Origin: Irpex lacteus
Lineage: Eukaryota > Basidiomycota > Agaricomycetes > Polyporales > Irpicaceae
Assembly (NCBI GenBank): GCA_001986395.2
Contig: MQVO02000001.1
Location: 1,240,001-1,304,000 of the forward strand
Direction of reading: 5' to 3'
DNA length: 64,000 nt
Made by a program: the position numbers and the translations under genes. Under the pieces are notes generated by a model. That model worked only from the letters and a program-made list of their open reading frames with translations, was not told the origin of the DNA and made no database searches. Shown here one piece after another: positions 47,428 to 59,449 of the stretch (positions are counted from its first letter, which is position 1; each line of letters opens with the position of its first letter).

Positions 47428-48791
47428 ATGGCCACCCAGAAGCCGTTCGTCGTTCCCCAGTTCACATCCAAAGACTACTCGTCGTTCTTCCTGGCCGGTG
47501 AGTGGATAAGAAGTGTTCAGTTTGAAGCTGGCTCTGAAACATACCTCTCGGGATAGGCGCATTATGCTGCACGTACGTTGTTGCTCATACTTTGAGGAAA
47601 ATCATGTAATGAAGTAACTCAACCATAGTGCGACGCACGGAGCGATGACTCGTAAGTTTCAGCTTCCTCCGGAGTGTGCTCGAGATAGGAATTGACAGCC
47701 ATCGTACAACATAGCAATCGACGTAGTCAAAACGCGTATACAGATTGACCCAGCCTACAAAGGATTCTCACTCCTCACCGGTGCACGATACGTAGTCAAG
47801 AACGAAGGGGCCGCGGGTTTGCTCACCGGATTCGGTCCCACAGCGGTCGGTTATCTCGTGCAGGTGCGTCCGTTCATCAAACAACATGACGTCGGGAATC
47901 CAACAACACGTACACATCTTAGGGAGGCGCGAAGTTCGCTGGATACGAGTTCTGGAAGAAACAGTTCGTAGGGATCGCAGGCGATCAGGAGACGGCTGTT
48001 CAATACCGCACGGCGATATACCTTGGAGCGTCAAGTGTAGCAGAGTGCGTGCGCCTTCATCCTGATCCTCCAAACATCCAATGAGAGCCCATGCTTATCC
48101 GCCATCCCACCATCACACAGATTCTTCGCAGACATCCTCCTAACACCTCTCGAAGCGACCCGTATACGACTCGTCTCGCAACGCAACTATGCCTCAGGGC
48201 TGGTCACCGGCTTCACGCGTCTAGCACGAGAAGAAGGGTTTTCAGGCCTCTACTCAGGGTTCCTGCCCATCCTCTGCAAGTGCGTATGGTCCCCCTTCTC
48301 CCTCTCCCTAGTGTTCCCTCTAACCGCTTGTCCTACGCAGACAGATCCCTTACGCAATCGGCCAATTCACAGTAAACGAATTCTGCCACGAGCTCGCCTT
48401 CCGCAACATGTCCGAATCGGCCCGCTTATCGCTCGCCCCCACTCACAAATTCGCCATCGACCTCGGTAGCGGGATCATAGCCGGTTTCGCCGCCGCCATC
48501 CTCAGCCAACCTGCCGACACACTGCTCTCGCAGATTAACAAGGGCCACGGACCGAGCGGGTCGATGGTGTATAGGCTGAAGGTGTTGGCGCAGCAGGCGG
48601 GTGTGAAGGGGCTGTTTGCGGGGCTTGGGCCCAGGATGGTGATGACGGCGGGGTTGGTGAGCGGCCAGTTTTTGTTGTATGATGCGGTTAAGCATGGTGA
48701 GTCGTGTCACGACTTGTGGACGATAGGAGACTAATGTGCTTGATTTTCAGCACTGGGTGCCCCGCCGGCACTGGAGATTCACAAGGACTGA
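47428..48791 (+). CDS. mitochondrial phosphate carrier, tandem copy 2
   Basis: Exons join(47428..47497,47557..47572,47629..47651,47715..47863,47923..48044,48121..48279,48341..48696,48751..48791), 311 aa, with intron positions identical to copy 1 including the 16- and 23-nt exons. Signatures IDVVKTRIQ, TPLEATRIRLVS and QPADTLLSQINKG are intact. Differences from copy 1 are scattered substitutions (for example MATQKPFVVPQFTSKDYSS against MATHAQKPFAVRQFTSNDYSS) and a changed C-terminus (LEIHKD). Both copies look functional, pointing to duplication with slight divergence. Confidence 0.88.
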
Positions 48792-49455
48792 GTGGCTGGT
48801 CCCATTAGACGCAAGGCTGACTGGCACTGGTGGTACGCTTGAGTCAGGACAGGTGAAGTAATCGAACAATACCCGTAGACGCTGTTTCTCTTTCAATACT
48901 CTGAACTATTAGTCCTACCCAGAGGTTATTTCCTACGACTGTAGCTCGACTAGTGTATTTATTCGCCTGTATTGTACGCTATATGCATACTTTGTAGTGA
49001 CCTTGGCCTACGTCTGAGCTGCTTGCAAACAGTGTGTGATAAGATATAGTAACTCAGCTGACCGGCTGCTCATGTAGAGCACAGAGGCGACCACTTCTGG
49101 GACCGCCAGCAGAAGTAAAAGTGTTGCCCATGAGTTATGTGTTGCATAGCTAACGATCCTTCCCCCATTCATTCAAATGGTCTTACTTTGATGCTCGCCT
49201 CAGAGCCGGGGTCCGCAGCTTTTTATCTATAAGGAGGCTGACACTGAGAGTTAAAACAATTATCTGGGTCCGAGTGTATCAAGTTTCGTATCTTCAATGC
49301 TACTATTGATGACCTGAGACGTCTTAATGAAGGGCCCGAGAGGCTGATATCGCGAAAAGTGGTGGTCGAGGTACACGCCAAGAGAGATCTGGGTTAGCTT
49401 GAAGTGTGTGATAATACCTCAAGTGAGTCTTCCTTAGTGGCCTGGTTGACGTGGT
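48792..49455. other. intergenic downstream of carrier 2
   Basis: 3' flank of the carrier; part (near 48890-48980) resembles the flank of carrier copy 1 (CCTACCCAGAGGTT-type words), consistent with a duplicated block extending past the gene. No further gene seen. Confidence 0.4.
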
Positions 49456-50057
49456 CTAGTCTAGAGCATAGCTTGTAATGCCGGGATTAGGATCTTCGTT
49501 GTCGTCCAATACGATTAGTGAATCCCATGAGACGGTCTCGGAGTCGTCACAGGTGCCATTTAACGCGGCTGACACTGTTGCCGGTGGAAAGCCCGTGGTT
49601 GTCCATGACGAGATGTAATGTTCGTCACCATTCACCATGTCCCGTGAACTTGGAGCCTGTACTCGCGCTGTGACATTCAATGCAGCGCACAACTAGGGGA
49701 GATCTAAGGTGGCCGTAAACATACTAGGTGCCGTATATGTCGGCTGACACGCTGTTGGTTGACGCCAGCGGACACGGCTGACGTGTGAGAAACGGGGACT
49801 AGGGCATCTGCTAGTGGCGGCCCCAGCGACTTTGCTATGTACAACGCCTGTGCACCCACAGGCGTTGTACATAGCAGAGGTGATGCCTAGAAAGATTTGA
49901 GAGATCCATCCTGGTGTTGTCCCCGTTGCCGCCGCCGGATAACCATGACTTGGACTCGTAAACCTGAACATACAAGACTCCCCGCTGCCCGAATGTCCAC
50001 TCGTCGAACACACGACGTCCTCGTTATCGTCGTCATCCTGGATGGCCTGTGAACACA
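49456..50057 (-). CDS. doubtful hypothetical gene containing a perfect hairpin
   Basis: Two open frames lie end to end in the same frame, separated by one TAG. Translation gives a Cys/Ser/Thr-rich product (VCSTSGHSGSGESCMFRF, HGYPAAATGTTPGWISQI) and then CDDSETVSWDSLIVLDDNED. No family is recognised and no signal peptide is placed with confidence. I could not find an intron that removes the TAG and keeps the frame. A real but misread gene, or a decayed one, are both possible. Confidence 0.25.
49833..49876. repeat. perfect 20-bp inverted repeat with 4-nt loop
   Basis: TGCTATGTACAACGCCTGTG and its exact reverse complement are separated by CACC. A 44-bp element this perfect is very unlikely by chance. 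Confidence 0.9.
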
Positions 50058-51467
50058 GCTTGAACGATGGATCATTTAGCCATGCCGACGTTGGATGGGC
50101 AGTTTCAGCGATCAGGAGGATACTCTCTTGGGTCCACTACTGCAGACGTCGTCCCCGCCCAGATCCCAGATAGCTCCGTGAGCATAGTCTTCAAGTTCGG
50201 TGGACATGAGGACTTGGAAGGCCCCAAGGCTGAACGTGCAGCAGCCACAGCGTCGATTGAGTGGACGGGGCAGAGGGACTCGACCTTACGGAGGGGGTGG
50301 GAGCAAAGGTCGATGCCCTCCAGCCTCGAGCTGACCGTCTATTTATATGTTCGACAAGGGGCAAGTGGCATCCGTCCGGATATAGACACGGTACTTCCTA
50401 ATCGAGCCTTTCCGGGGGCGGATCGAGTTTCTGTTGTCAGCCGCAGACGCGACGCGACGCGTATGTTTGGTATGTTCAACGATTGAAGGGCGCGGCTTCG
50501 GGCGCAGCGCGAAAAGTGGCCTTCAGATGGTGGGTTGACCTTGCACGACGCCACCCAGGAGGTAATCATAACGCAGAGGAGATGTATTCTCGGGGCCTCT
50601 GCCATCCCAGCAAACACACGTATGTCCTAACATAGGAATTAAGACTCACACAGTTCGATCACGCGACGATCCAATTGAGATTCAAGCTGATCGTCGGGGG
50701 GTGAATCCAAAAAGGCAGTGCCGCGTCGGCATCCGTCGGAGATTGAAAATCTGGCTGGCTCGCCCGACGGTGGGCTGACGGGGGCTGATTTGACCTGCTC
50801 CGCTACCACCACGCCCTCCGGCCCACATGTGAGTATTATTCCTTGCTTTTCAGTAGTTTCATCACTGATTGAGCCCGTTTAATCTACAGACATCGCTTGC
50901 ACAAGACGAGCGTTGAATCGGCGCTCCGCAAAACTGCCCGAAACGGTAATTTCAACCGCTTTGCGGCCTGACGGGGAGCGCGGTGGCAACAGCCACGCTG
51001 TATGATGGAAATCACAAGGGGGTTCAGGGGGGAACGCCCTGAGGGGGTCCAGGGGCAGAGCCCCTGGTCGTCGCGGCCGACGCCGCCAACTCGGTAAGCA
51101 TTCACTTCTATCGAATAGTAGACTACCATGTTGTACCCATGAATTGTTAATACAAGCGTACATTTTATAAATATGGATTAACTGTAACCAAAAAAATGAC
51201 CCCCTGAATAACAATACACTGTGAAACTCGCATCTTCTGCAACTGAAGACACTGGCGTGGGGACTTAGTACAACTGTGCGAGGTACTGTAACGCAAGCGC
51301 TGGCCCGACGCTCAGTTGCGATTCTGACCAAATAAGCGCATCAAGTACTTACGTAAAATATTGATCGAACTGTGCGAGTAGCAAGTCCACTAACATACAG
51401 TTTGGATCTGCGGTGCTGCGAAAGACAGCGATCACCGGCAGTGATCGAGCGTTCCACTTTCGTGGTC
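50058..51467. other. gene-poor GC-rich stretch with hairpins
   Basis: About 1.4 kb with a plus frame at 50067-50486 and minus frames at 50339-50617 and 50879-51331, none with a domain. It contains palindromic GC-rich words and two adjacent hairpins at 51024-51067, suggesting a degraded repeat. Confidence 0.4.
51024..51067. repeat. two adjacent GC-rich hairpins
   Basis: TCAGGG / CCCTGA (51024-51029, 51037-51042) and CCAGGGGC-AGA-GCCCCTGG (51049-51067) stand side by side. Confidence 0.6.
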
Positions 51468-54400
51468 TCATTCAGAGTTCTCAGGCGAGATGCCTTCTAC
51501 AACTTCCTTCAGTTTGTCCTTGATAGAACCGCCTAGCTCTTCCCTTGCAGAGTTCAGATCCCACGCTAGAAACTTTCGGCAAACTTCCTCAGCTACTTCG
51601 AATTCGCTGCGTTCTTTCTCTGACATATCTTCGTCCAGGAGTCTGCCGAGTTCGTGTATGGATAGCAGGTGACTAGAAGAGAACTAAAGATCAGAACTTG
51701 ATTCTGCACGTCGGCATGTACGCATCCTACGTGACATGACGTGCCCTCTGCACGACTTGACGCGGGAGGCCAAATAGTAGGGCACACGTGGCAGCGAACG
51801 AGTTGAGACTGAGACCGTTTGCAACCCTGAGCGAGATGAGAAAGTTGCACATTGTTCAATGATGTTCACTAACCTATATAGATAGGTGATCTGGTCTGCT
51901 CGAATCATTGCCCCTTCTTGAACACCAGGCCCTTCTTCAGCATCATCTTCCACATCGTCAGGGTTCAGCACGTCTCCCTGGTCAGATGTCAACATGATCT
52001 GCATATGAACGAAAGTCACTGGCATTTCCTCTGGGACTAGAATGTCGTCCCTGAAGATCTCATGGAAATGAGTAGCCGCTAGTACTTTGGGGCAAGAAGG
52101 CCCCTGTGCGACGAAGTGCTTGAGGATACCGTAGAACAGACCAGCGCCATCTATGATTCGTGAGACGCTGAGTTATAGAGTTTTGTAATGGTATGGGAGA
52201 TGTGGCGAACCTGCAGATACGGTGCCTTTGCCAAACTCGTCGAGTAAGACCAGAGACCTGGATGTGCAGTTGCGAAGGGCGAGAGAAACTTGGTTAAGGT
52301 CAATCATGAAGGCTGATTGAACCTGGAAGCTGTTAATGGGCGACTCTCGAGCATTGACGTATAGGGCCTTACCTTCGACACAGATTCACGAGTCTGAATG
52401 CGAGTGAAAACTGAAGTTCATGAAATATGTGATGCTGAAGGATGTCCTATGGATACTCGCTTACTTTTGTCAACAATCCCTAGGGTTGCAGATGTTGCTG
52501 GGACGAAGCTAATACTATAAGAAGCATCTTAAATGTGAATACAGAATTCTCCTTACCATCCGATCTAAAAGATGAACTGTTAGACGCGACAGCAAGATGA
52601 TACAGCAACTTACCTGGGCCATATACTGTATTGTCGCGACCTATGACACGTCTTTTTGAGTGTTGCACGTATGTTTTCCTATATGTGAAACCTACCTGCT
52701 TCAGATACACACTCTGATCGTGGCATGGTTAAAACCGTACAACTAGAAAAGAGCTTTCCTTACCTTCCCACAAGCATTGGCCCCCGTGCAAACCAGAATG
52801 CCGTTGTGATGTTCTTCCTGGTGTGTAGAGATACTTTCCGCATCATCGAAGTCTTGTATATCGCCAGAAAAGTCTGCTCCTACGAGAAAGACGTCGTTTG
52901 GCACGAACGTGTCTACAACTAATTCTTGAAGCGGATGTCTGGGTAATGTGTTCAATCTCTACGTCCAACATGCCAGAGCTTGACACTACTATACCTTCCT
53001 CCTTTGATAGCGAGTATATTGTCTTCGGTGATGACAGGGCGTTGATAATTGTAAGCTCTGGAAGCTTCTGCAAAAGATAGTAGACAATCGAGCTCTGCAC
53101 AGATGTCACAGGCGTTCGACATCGCTGATTCGTATATCATTACTTCCTCTAATAGCTTCTGGATGATCTCGATTTCCTTGTCTGCTACCGTGAGACCGTA
53201 TGGAATATAAAAGTGGAGCGAAGCGATACTCACCCACAATGAAGGAGTGGACATCGCCAACGTGCTTGTCCAGATCTGTCACCGCGAGTTGAATGGCAAT
53301 ACAGTCGATATAGATACCAAGCTCATACCATGCATGTGTTCTGACTTGAAGTAGACTTGTGACCTGCAGCGGATAAGAAGACAGTCTATGGCATACGAAC
53401 GAGATGCAAAGTTCTCACTCAGAAGAGAACTGCGTACGCTTATTAGACAGGCCCATAGGTATGGAAGGTTCAATAACGTACCTGAAAGGTCCAGCCATCC
53501 AAGACCTCTATGTTACCATCTTTCCAATCCTCCAGCATAGGGACTGAAATCAGAAATCCTGCCGAAAGCTTAACGTCACTGTATCCACTCCCTCTCCGCT
53601 GATGTGCACGAACCTAGCTGAGGGAAGTACACTACGTTGAGTGTTGCTGCGTATTCTGCCGGTACAGTACTTGAAATATGCTCCGCGACATTGGACTGTA
53701 GGCATACGATGAATTTCGTTGAAAATCATGGTGTTAAAACGCGCAGGCTTACGAGCACTGTATCAATGCCATGATAAATGTGCTTCCACTGATCAAGATC
53801 TTCGTCAATGTGGGGTCTGACACAAACTCTATCTGCAGTCGAAGATTCTTCCCAGTCGATCTATGTCAAGATTATTCATATGAAAGATCAACATGCAATT
53901 TAATGTCCAGCAACGTGTTCCGGACATACCACGCGATTGACTTTATTGCCGACTTCTTTGAAGCTAGCCACGTCTAGAGCGTCGGACAACTAGCGTTGCA
54001 CGAGCCATATCAGACCACAATCGACCTTGACGCTCTTTCGAGAAAATAACGACACTCACCTTCTTTACGACTTCCACGTGTCCGGCGTTACTCAGTTCGG
54101 ACAATGCGTCTCGTAACATGACAGAATGGAATGTAAACTGCTCAGAGTATTAACAAATTGATGCGTAAAGAACATCGTCGTACGCACCTTCACGAGGCCC
54201 AACCAATCTGATATCTTTGCCTTCCCTGAACTCAAGGCACCAAGCATCTTAGGCACGTTCTTTATCCCCTTAAGATGGTTATGCATGCTGTTCGCGGTGT
54301 TGATATTTTCAGGACGCATAAAACACGCGACGGCATCGTGGCGCGCTGTTATGACAGGGATGGACATGGATGGTCGGAGTAACCACTGACGCATCAAATT

Positions 54401-55601
54401 TCTGCCCAAAGAGGTCCTCGTGTTGTTCAGAATTCCAAATAACGACAGACCTTCCTTTGTTTTGTCGGAATGAACAGACGCGTGGTTTTCATTGTCGAAA
54501 ATCTGCAGAGAATATAGGGCGTCTGCGTTAATTTGCATGACTTCTTTGAGTGCCAGGGATTCTATGTCCCGGATATCGAGGCCTCCAATGCCTTCGTCCT
54601 CGAGCTCGCCTACCGCACGTATCCGAACGAGGTGATCGAGCAGCGCACCGAGCGACCCAAGCTTATCAAATATGGTACACTGAGTGTGATAAAGACGTTG
54701 TAAAATGGAGTACTCACACAAAGCGGGCTATGGTCAATCGATGCGTGATTGGCAAGCCGAATCGAAGCATTCCACCGCTGGGTTGTGGGATCCCCTGCTG
54801 CCTGTCTTCTTCTGCTCATAAAGTCGTAAGCATTTCTTGGTTCAGACTCCGAACTTGCTTCGGAAGAGTTGACATCATTCGTTGTTTCCGGAGAGAGCAT
54901 GGTCAACAAGCGTAATGAAAGCACCCGATCACGTCCTTTGGCTGGTAGAAAGTCCTTAAATGGGCGCACTTGAAACATGCCAGACGTGGTGTCCACTGCA
55001 GCGTGAATTGAGGTCACTATATGCGGTTGTATGCAAATGTAATGGCCGCTCACTGTATTCTCTCAGAGCGTCAACGCAGCCGTCTTCGGCTTTGGAGCTA
55101 ACCAACAGTACATCTGGGTCAGCTTGCTCTACCACTGAGTAGTTCGATCAGTAAAACGCATATATGGTGGTAAGTGTACTTACACATCTTCGTGATGTCA
55201 AACTGCGGGCTCTCATGACTGTCCTCTAACACGAACACTTTAGAGGTAACCGGGTCATAATATGCACCTCCGATACGACCACTGCACAATCTCAGTATAT
55301 GTCTGGTATATAAAAGTAGACAGACCTCACAATTGACATGTGATGGCCAAGCAGACCTGTCCAACTATCAGCTCACATCGCTTTGGCCTGAAAAGGTACT
55401 CACCTGTTGCGATTGAGCTTCGTCATCGGATTCAGTAGCTTCGTTCGTGCCCTCTATATCTTCTACTTCCTCCGTTACCTCGATATCACCTCCCCACCGC
55501 ACTCGCTTGGTGTTTTCTCCGCCGCGAGGAGACTCTACCTCCTCTTCATCGCTCGAGGCAGAAACATGTTTCCGCTTTGATGTCTTGACTTTGGATGGCA
55601 T
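51468..55601 (-). CDS. msh5: MSH5, meiotic MutS homologue
   Basis: 25 exons, complement(join(51468..51672,51731..51826,51874..52150,52211..52322,52373..52410,52465..52508,52557..52564,52614..52640,52696..52713,52764..52938,52995..53184,53234..53275,53329..53363,53419..53429,53482..53558,53614..53695,53753..53860,53930..53989,54060..54137,54188..54661,54718..55016,55054..55134,55184..55281,55331..55356,55404..55601)), 952 aa. After an acidic N-tail: [98 protein letters not shown], Walker [36 protein letters not shown], Walker [12 protein letters not shown] and ATHFHEI. There is no mismatch-binding domain I, as in all Msh5. With Msh4 it forms a sliding clamp that stabilises meiotic crossover intermediates. 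Microexons of 8 and 11 nt are required to keep conserved motifs. Confidence 0.93.
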
Positions 55602-55879
55602 CCACAATCTATCTTTGCAGTCGATCAAACGTTGCACCGAGCCAGTAGTGGTATGAAGCTGGTAAGCAGGGTCAAACGCGTCGCGATCATACTACCCATC
55701 ATTATTGCTCTTGTGACCTGTGACTAACGCCAGTAGTAACGGAACTGTGACAACCCGTCATACCTCATAACACGATGCCAATCCTATACGCCCTTGGTCG
55801 AACCGTAGTGAGAATGATTAATGTATCAATAAAGCAAACAGGAGACCACAGAATAGCAGAAGTCCCCCTGGATCTAAAT

Positions 55880-57235
55880 TTACTTCTTTCCTTGGACGAG
55901 CTCCTTCAAATCATCTCCAGCGACTACGGGTACTATATCAGCGACAAATCTCCTCGGAAACATGAGCAAGACTTACCATTGAGAAGCAGACTCTGGGAGT
56001 CAAGCATAACACGGTTGCCAGACGTCGCCAGAAGAGTAGCAATGTCTCGCGCGGCCTCCAAGCGGCGCAGTTGCAAGAAGCCCTTGTTCGCACGGATGGC
56101 TTCACCAATCAATTCAGCACTCTGGGCCTCACCCTTTGCGCGAACTATAATGGACTGCAGACAATCATTGATAAGAGGTTTTGACGTAAACGGAAGGTAG
56201 AGTGGATTGCTTACCTGCTTTTCTTGCAATGCTTGTTCTACTAAGAACGCCGCACGAAGCGCTGTTTGTTGCGCAACCTATAGACGCGTCAGGTATGGCC
56301 GCGAAGTCCGAGGAGAATAGAGCACGTACCTGCTTGGCTTCCACCGCATGTGTGAACTCTGGCGAGAAGGCAACGTGTGTGATGGATACATCGTCCAATA
56401 CAAGATTGAAGATTTTAGCCCGGGCAGTCAAGTTCTCTCGAACGAGCCTCGAAACCTGCAAATTTCGTGTGAGAGATGCTGTTTGTCAAATTCCAGGTTG
56501 CGCATTGCCCCTGTACGACGCACGTACCATCTCACGCTGCGTAATCAGCTGACTAGCATTGAATTGGGCAACGACACTCTTCAGCACTTCGTTGACGATG
56601 GACGGAAGTACTCGTTCGTCGTAATCCGTGCCGAGCTCCCGATAGATCGTGGGTAGTGCGTTGGGGCTCGGTCTCGAGAGCACACGACATGTTATGTTGA
56701 CCATCTGTAAGTCTAGCAATGTAAGGTAAGGGCAAGCCGAACGGACGAGTGCAGTGCTACGACGGACCTTTTGTCCCAGTGAGACTGGGGATGCTCCGTG
56801 GTTTGCACGAATGTCGAATACAATTGGTGTCTCGAACCAGGGGATCTGCAGACAGCTTCAGGAAATGCTGGAGCATAGAACTGGTAGTTACGTACCATAA
56901 GATGTGTACCTTCGGGGTAGACGTGTTCTGTCACACCGTTGAGACTGTGCAAGAACGTATTAGCAGCAAGTATGACACTTCCAGCACCGACCTCACCGAG
57001 TGTACTTGATGGCTCTGTGACCACCGTCAACTGTACCAATATTAGAACTAGATGCATGTGAAAGTCGCGGTAGTTACTCACCGTTGAATAGCGAAGCATT
57101 CAACAGCGCACCACCACCAATGAGTGCTATTGCACCAGCCACCAATGCACCACCTCCTGGCGGTACACGGCCACCAGAGCCTCCTGCCCGCTGCACTTGC
57201 TGAGCAAACCGTCTGAACGCGTCTTGGCCGCTCAT
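55880..57235 (-). CDS. phb2: prohibitin 2
   Basis: Exons complement(join(55880..55932,55977..56154,56215..56277,56330..56455,56528..56704,56768..56845,56896..56944,56997..57030,57082..57235)), 303 aa. N-terminal membrane anchor ([20 protein letters not shown]), then SPFH domain: [92 protein letters not shown], and the coiled coil with [23 protein letters not shown]2 alternates with PHB1 in inner-membrane rings that guard respiratory-complex assembly. The only workable acceptor in intron 4 (TTACAG|ATG) drops the tripeptide DLQ usually found before MVNI. It diverges from the PQ-loop gene over 230 bp. Confidence 0.93.
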
Positions 57236-57465
57236 TATTTGTAAAGAGCGAGCACTGTTTGTAGAAGAGGTGGTAAGAGTATTGGCGCAGAGCAAGCAGT
57301 CGGGAACGACGTCTGCCTCGGCAGACCCGTTCGGCAGAGACCGAGGCATGTCAGGCGCCCAGGCCCAATGTCGTAGGACTGCACCCGATTTCCGAGTCAG
57401 TTTCTCTTTCACACTTCCACCTTTGCGACACCGCTCAGCATCTGGCTGCGGCTTCCACAGCCATT

Positions 57466-58696
57466 ATGATATTTGCAGGTAATGAGGCACTCAGTGGCAT
57501 CGTGAGTTTTATTCATTTGATATGTCGGAATTCGGAATTCACAAACAATAGCTAGGATGGATGTCCATAGCGTGCTGGTATGTTTCTATGGTTTAAAGCG
57601 ATATGAACGAAAGACTAATTGCTGTACTTAGGATAGTCGTGTACTCCCCTCAGCTGATTGAAAATTATCAGCTAAAATCTGGAGAAGGAATCAGTATATT
57701 ATTCGTATATATCTGGTTTGCAGGAGACATTGCCAATCTGTTCGGTGCAGTTCTAGCCGGTCTGCTGCCTACTATCATCATACTTGCCATATACGTGAGT
57801 ACGACAGTCACACATATCTGGATGTGACATTAATGTGCCTCGTTGCCTAGTATACCGCATGCGATATCGCCCTGCTAGCGCAGATCTACTATTACCGTTG
57901 GTTGAAAACACGCCGCACTGAACCTCTGGTTCCCGGCGTGGAAGTACCTCCGTCAGTCCCGTCTGAGGAGACGCCACTTATCGGAGGCGTGCAGGGAGCC
58001 AATGAGGAAAGAAAAGTGAACAGGACCATCCTTAGGGAGTTTGCCATCTGGGGTGGCGCACTTGCTTTCGTCCTTGGTACCGGTGCTCTCTCCTGGGCTG
58101 TGGATCAGTACATCCATAAAGACAAGCCTCGAAATGCCCCGAAGGAGGTATTTGAATGGAAAAGTCAGGTGCTCGGGTGGATTTCTGCTGTTCTATATCG
58201 TAAGTGCCGCATTTTCTCTCTACCTTAGCTCGAACATATGCTCAAGGACAACATGGAAGTTGGTGCCAGGATTCCCCAGATCCGTAAGTCTTCCAACACA
58301 CGACGTCATGGTGCCTGGCTCATGTTTCTGTCCAGTCAAAAACTTCGAGACGAAGTGCAAGGGGTTATCATTTGCCCTATTCATTTTCTCGATTGCCGGA
58401 AACACTACATACTGCTTATCGATTTTGGCGGCTTCGCTGGAGCCTGCGCACATCGCAGCAAATGCGAGCTGGTTGGCAGGTGAGAATAGAGATCCTTACA
58501 TGTTTCATAGTATCCTGACACTCAGGTCCCCGGGAACTTCCAGGAAGCGGACTGACTGTGTTCTTGGATATCTTTGTGAGTGCCCCGTTGTACATATAGG
58601 GACTAGAGCTGAACACTGAACCCGTTGTGACAGGTCCTCATACAGTTTTTCTACTACAGGGCGGCCGAAGCTCGTGCCACGAGCCCAGGACCGTGA
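57466..58696 (+). CDS. PQ-loop vacuolar amino-acid transporter (Ypq-like)
   Basis: Exons join(57466..57501,57553..57578,57632..57794,57851..58199,58260..58283,58336..58479,58526..58575,58634..58696), 284 aa. Seven predicted membrane spans. PQ-loop 1 is LGWMSIACWIVVYSPQLIEN; PQ-loop 2 is SAVLYLGARIPQILKNFETK followed by KGLSFALFIFSIAGNTTYCL. These paired Pro-Gln motifs form the transport path in Ypq1-3/PQLC2 proteins, which export basic amino acids from the vacuole. A cytosolic loop of ~90 residues (PLVPGVEVPPSVPSEETPLI) carries a dileucine-like EETPLI vacuolar sorting signal. The first exon is short; an upstream start cannot be excluded. Confidence 0.86.
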
Positions 58697-59449
58697 TTTG
58701 TCCGAGGGTGGCCAATTGTGCGCTCTGTAGGCTTGTTTTGGGACGATGCATGTATTAGACTAGATCGCATTATATGAGAAAGGCTACTTAGCCGGTGCAT
58801 GTTGTTTTCTTCTGATGCCAGAAACTGGAAAAGCACGCATGTCGGAAGATAAGCCCGGGCGGAGGACGAGTGAAAAGGGTAATTTGCACAGAGTTTGCAA
58901 TGTGGCCATCTTGTTTGCCGCCGCCATCTGCCTCGTTGCCCTCCTCGTGTCCGCAGACTCATTCGCCATCCCACGTTGCAGGTCACTCTCGATGGACAGC
59001 GGACATCCATCTCGCCTCGTGTGCCAGGCGGTGCTCACCACACAAAAGTCTTTTTATCTGCGAGATCGCTCTCCCGGCTTTATATTCGGCGGCCTCTCAG
59101 GCGTCCCTCGCGAACCCCTCGCCTCTCCATTCCTCTTGCCCGGCTGACAGTAGATTTGGCACAGATAGCTCTAAAGGTATGCATACTATGCGTGCTATGA
59201 CGATGCTGCAGACACAGCCCCCGCTAACCACGATCCGTTTAAGCTCGCCGTCACTACCTCCAACGACGAACCCAAATACAGTTAGGGTGCTCATACCTCC
59301 CAGCTCGCGTGTTCGAATTCCCGCTACACGGCCTCAGGAACGTGGTCTCTGCGAAGTTAATCGGAGCGGATCACCCAGGCAGCGCATAGTTGTTTTCGTA
59401 GCGCAACTTACTTAACAGTCGGTGGCCATCCCCTTCCTCGGTGACAGCT
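58697..59449. other. intergenic, F-box/LRR promoter
   Basis: About 750 bp. Overlapping frames on both strands have no recognisable domain. GTGTTCGAATTCCCGC near 59309 resembles a tRNA T-arm but no cloverleaf can be folded around it. Confidence 0.4.

Noticed and set aside
49456..50013. Selenocysteine or read-through link between two in-frame ORFs
   Set aside because: The separating codon is TAG, no family is recognised, and a misread intron or decay is simpler.
59305..59330. GTGTTCGAATTCCCGC looks like a tRNA T-arm
   Set aside because: The five bases flanking the loop do not pair and no cloverleaf is possible.
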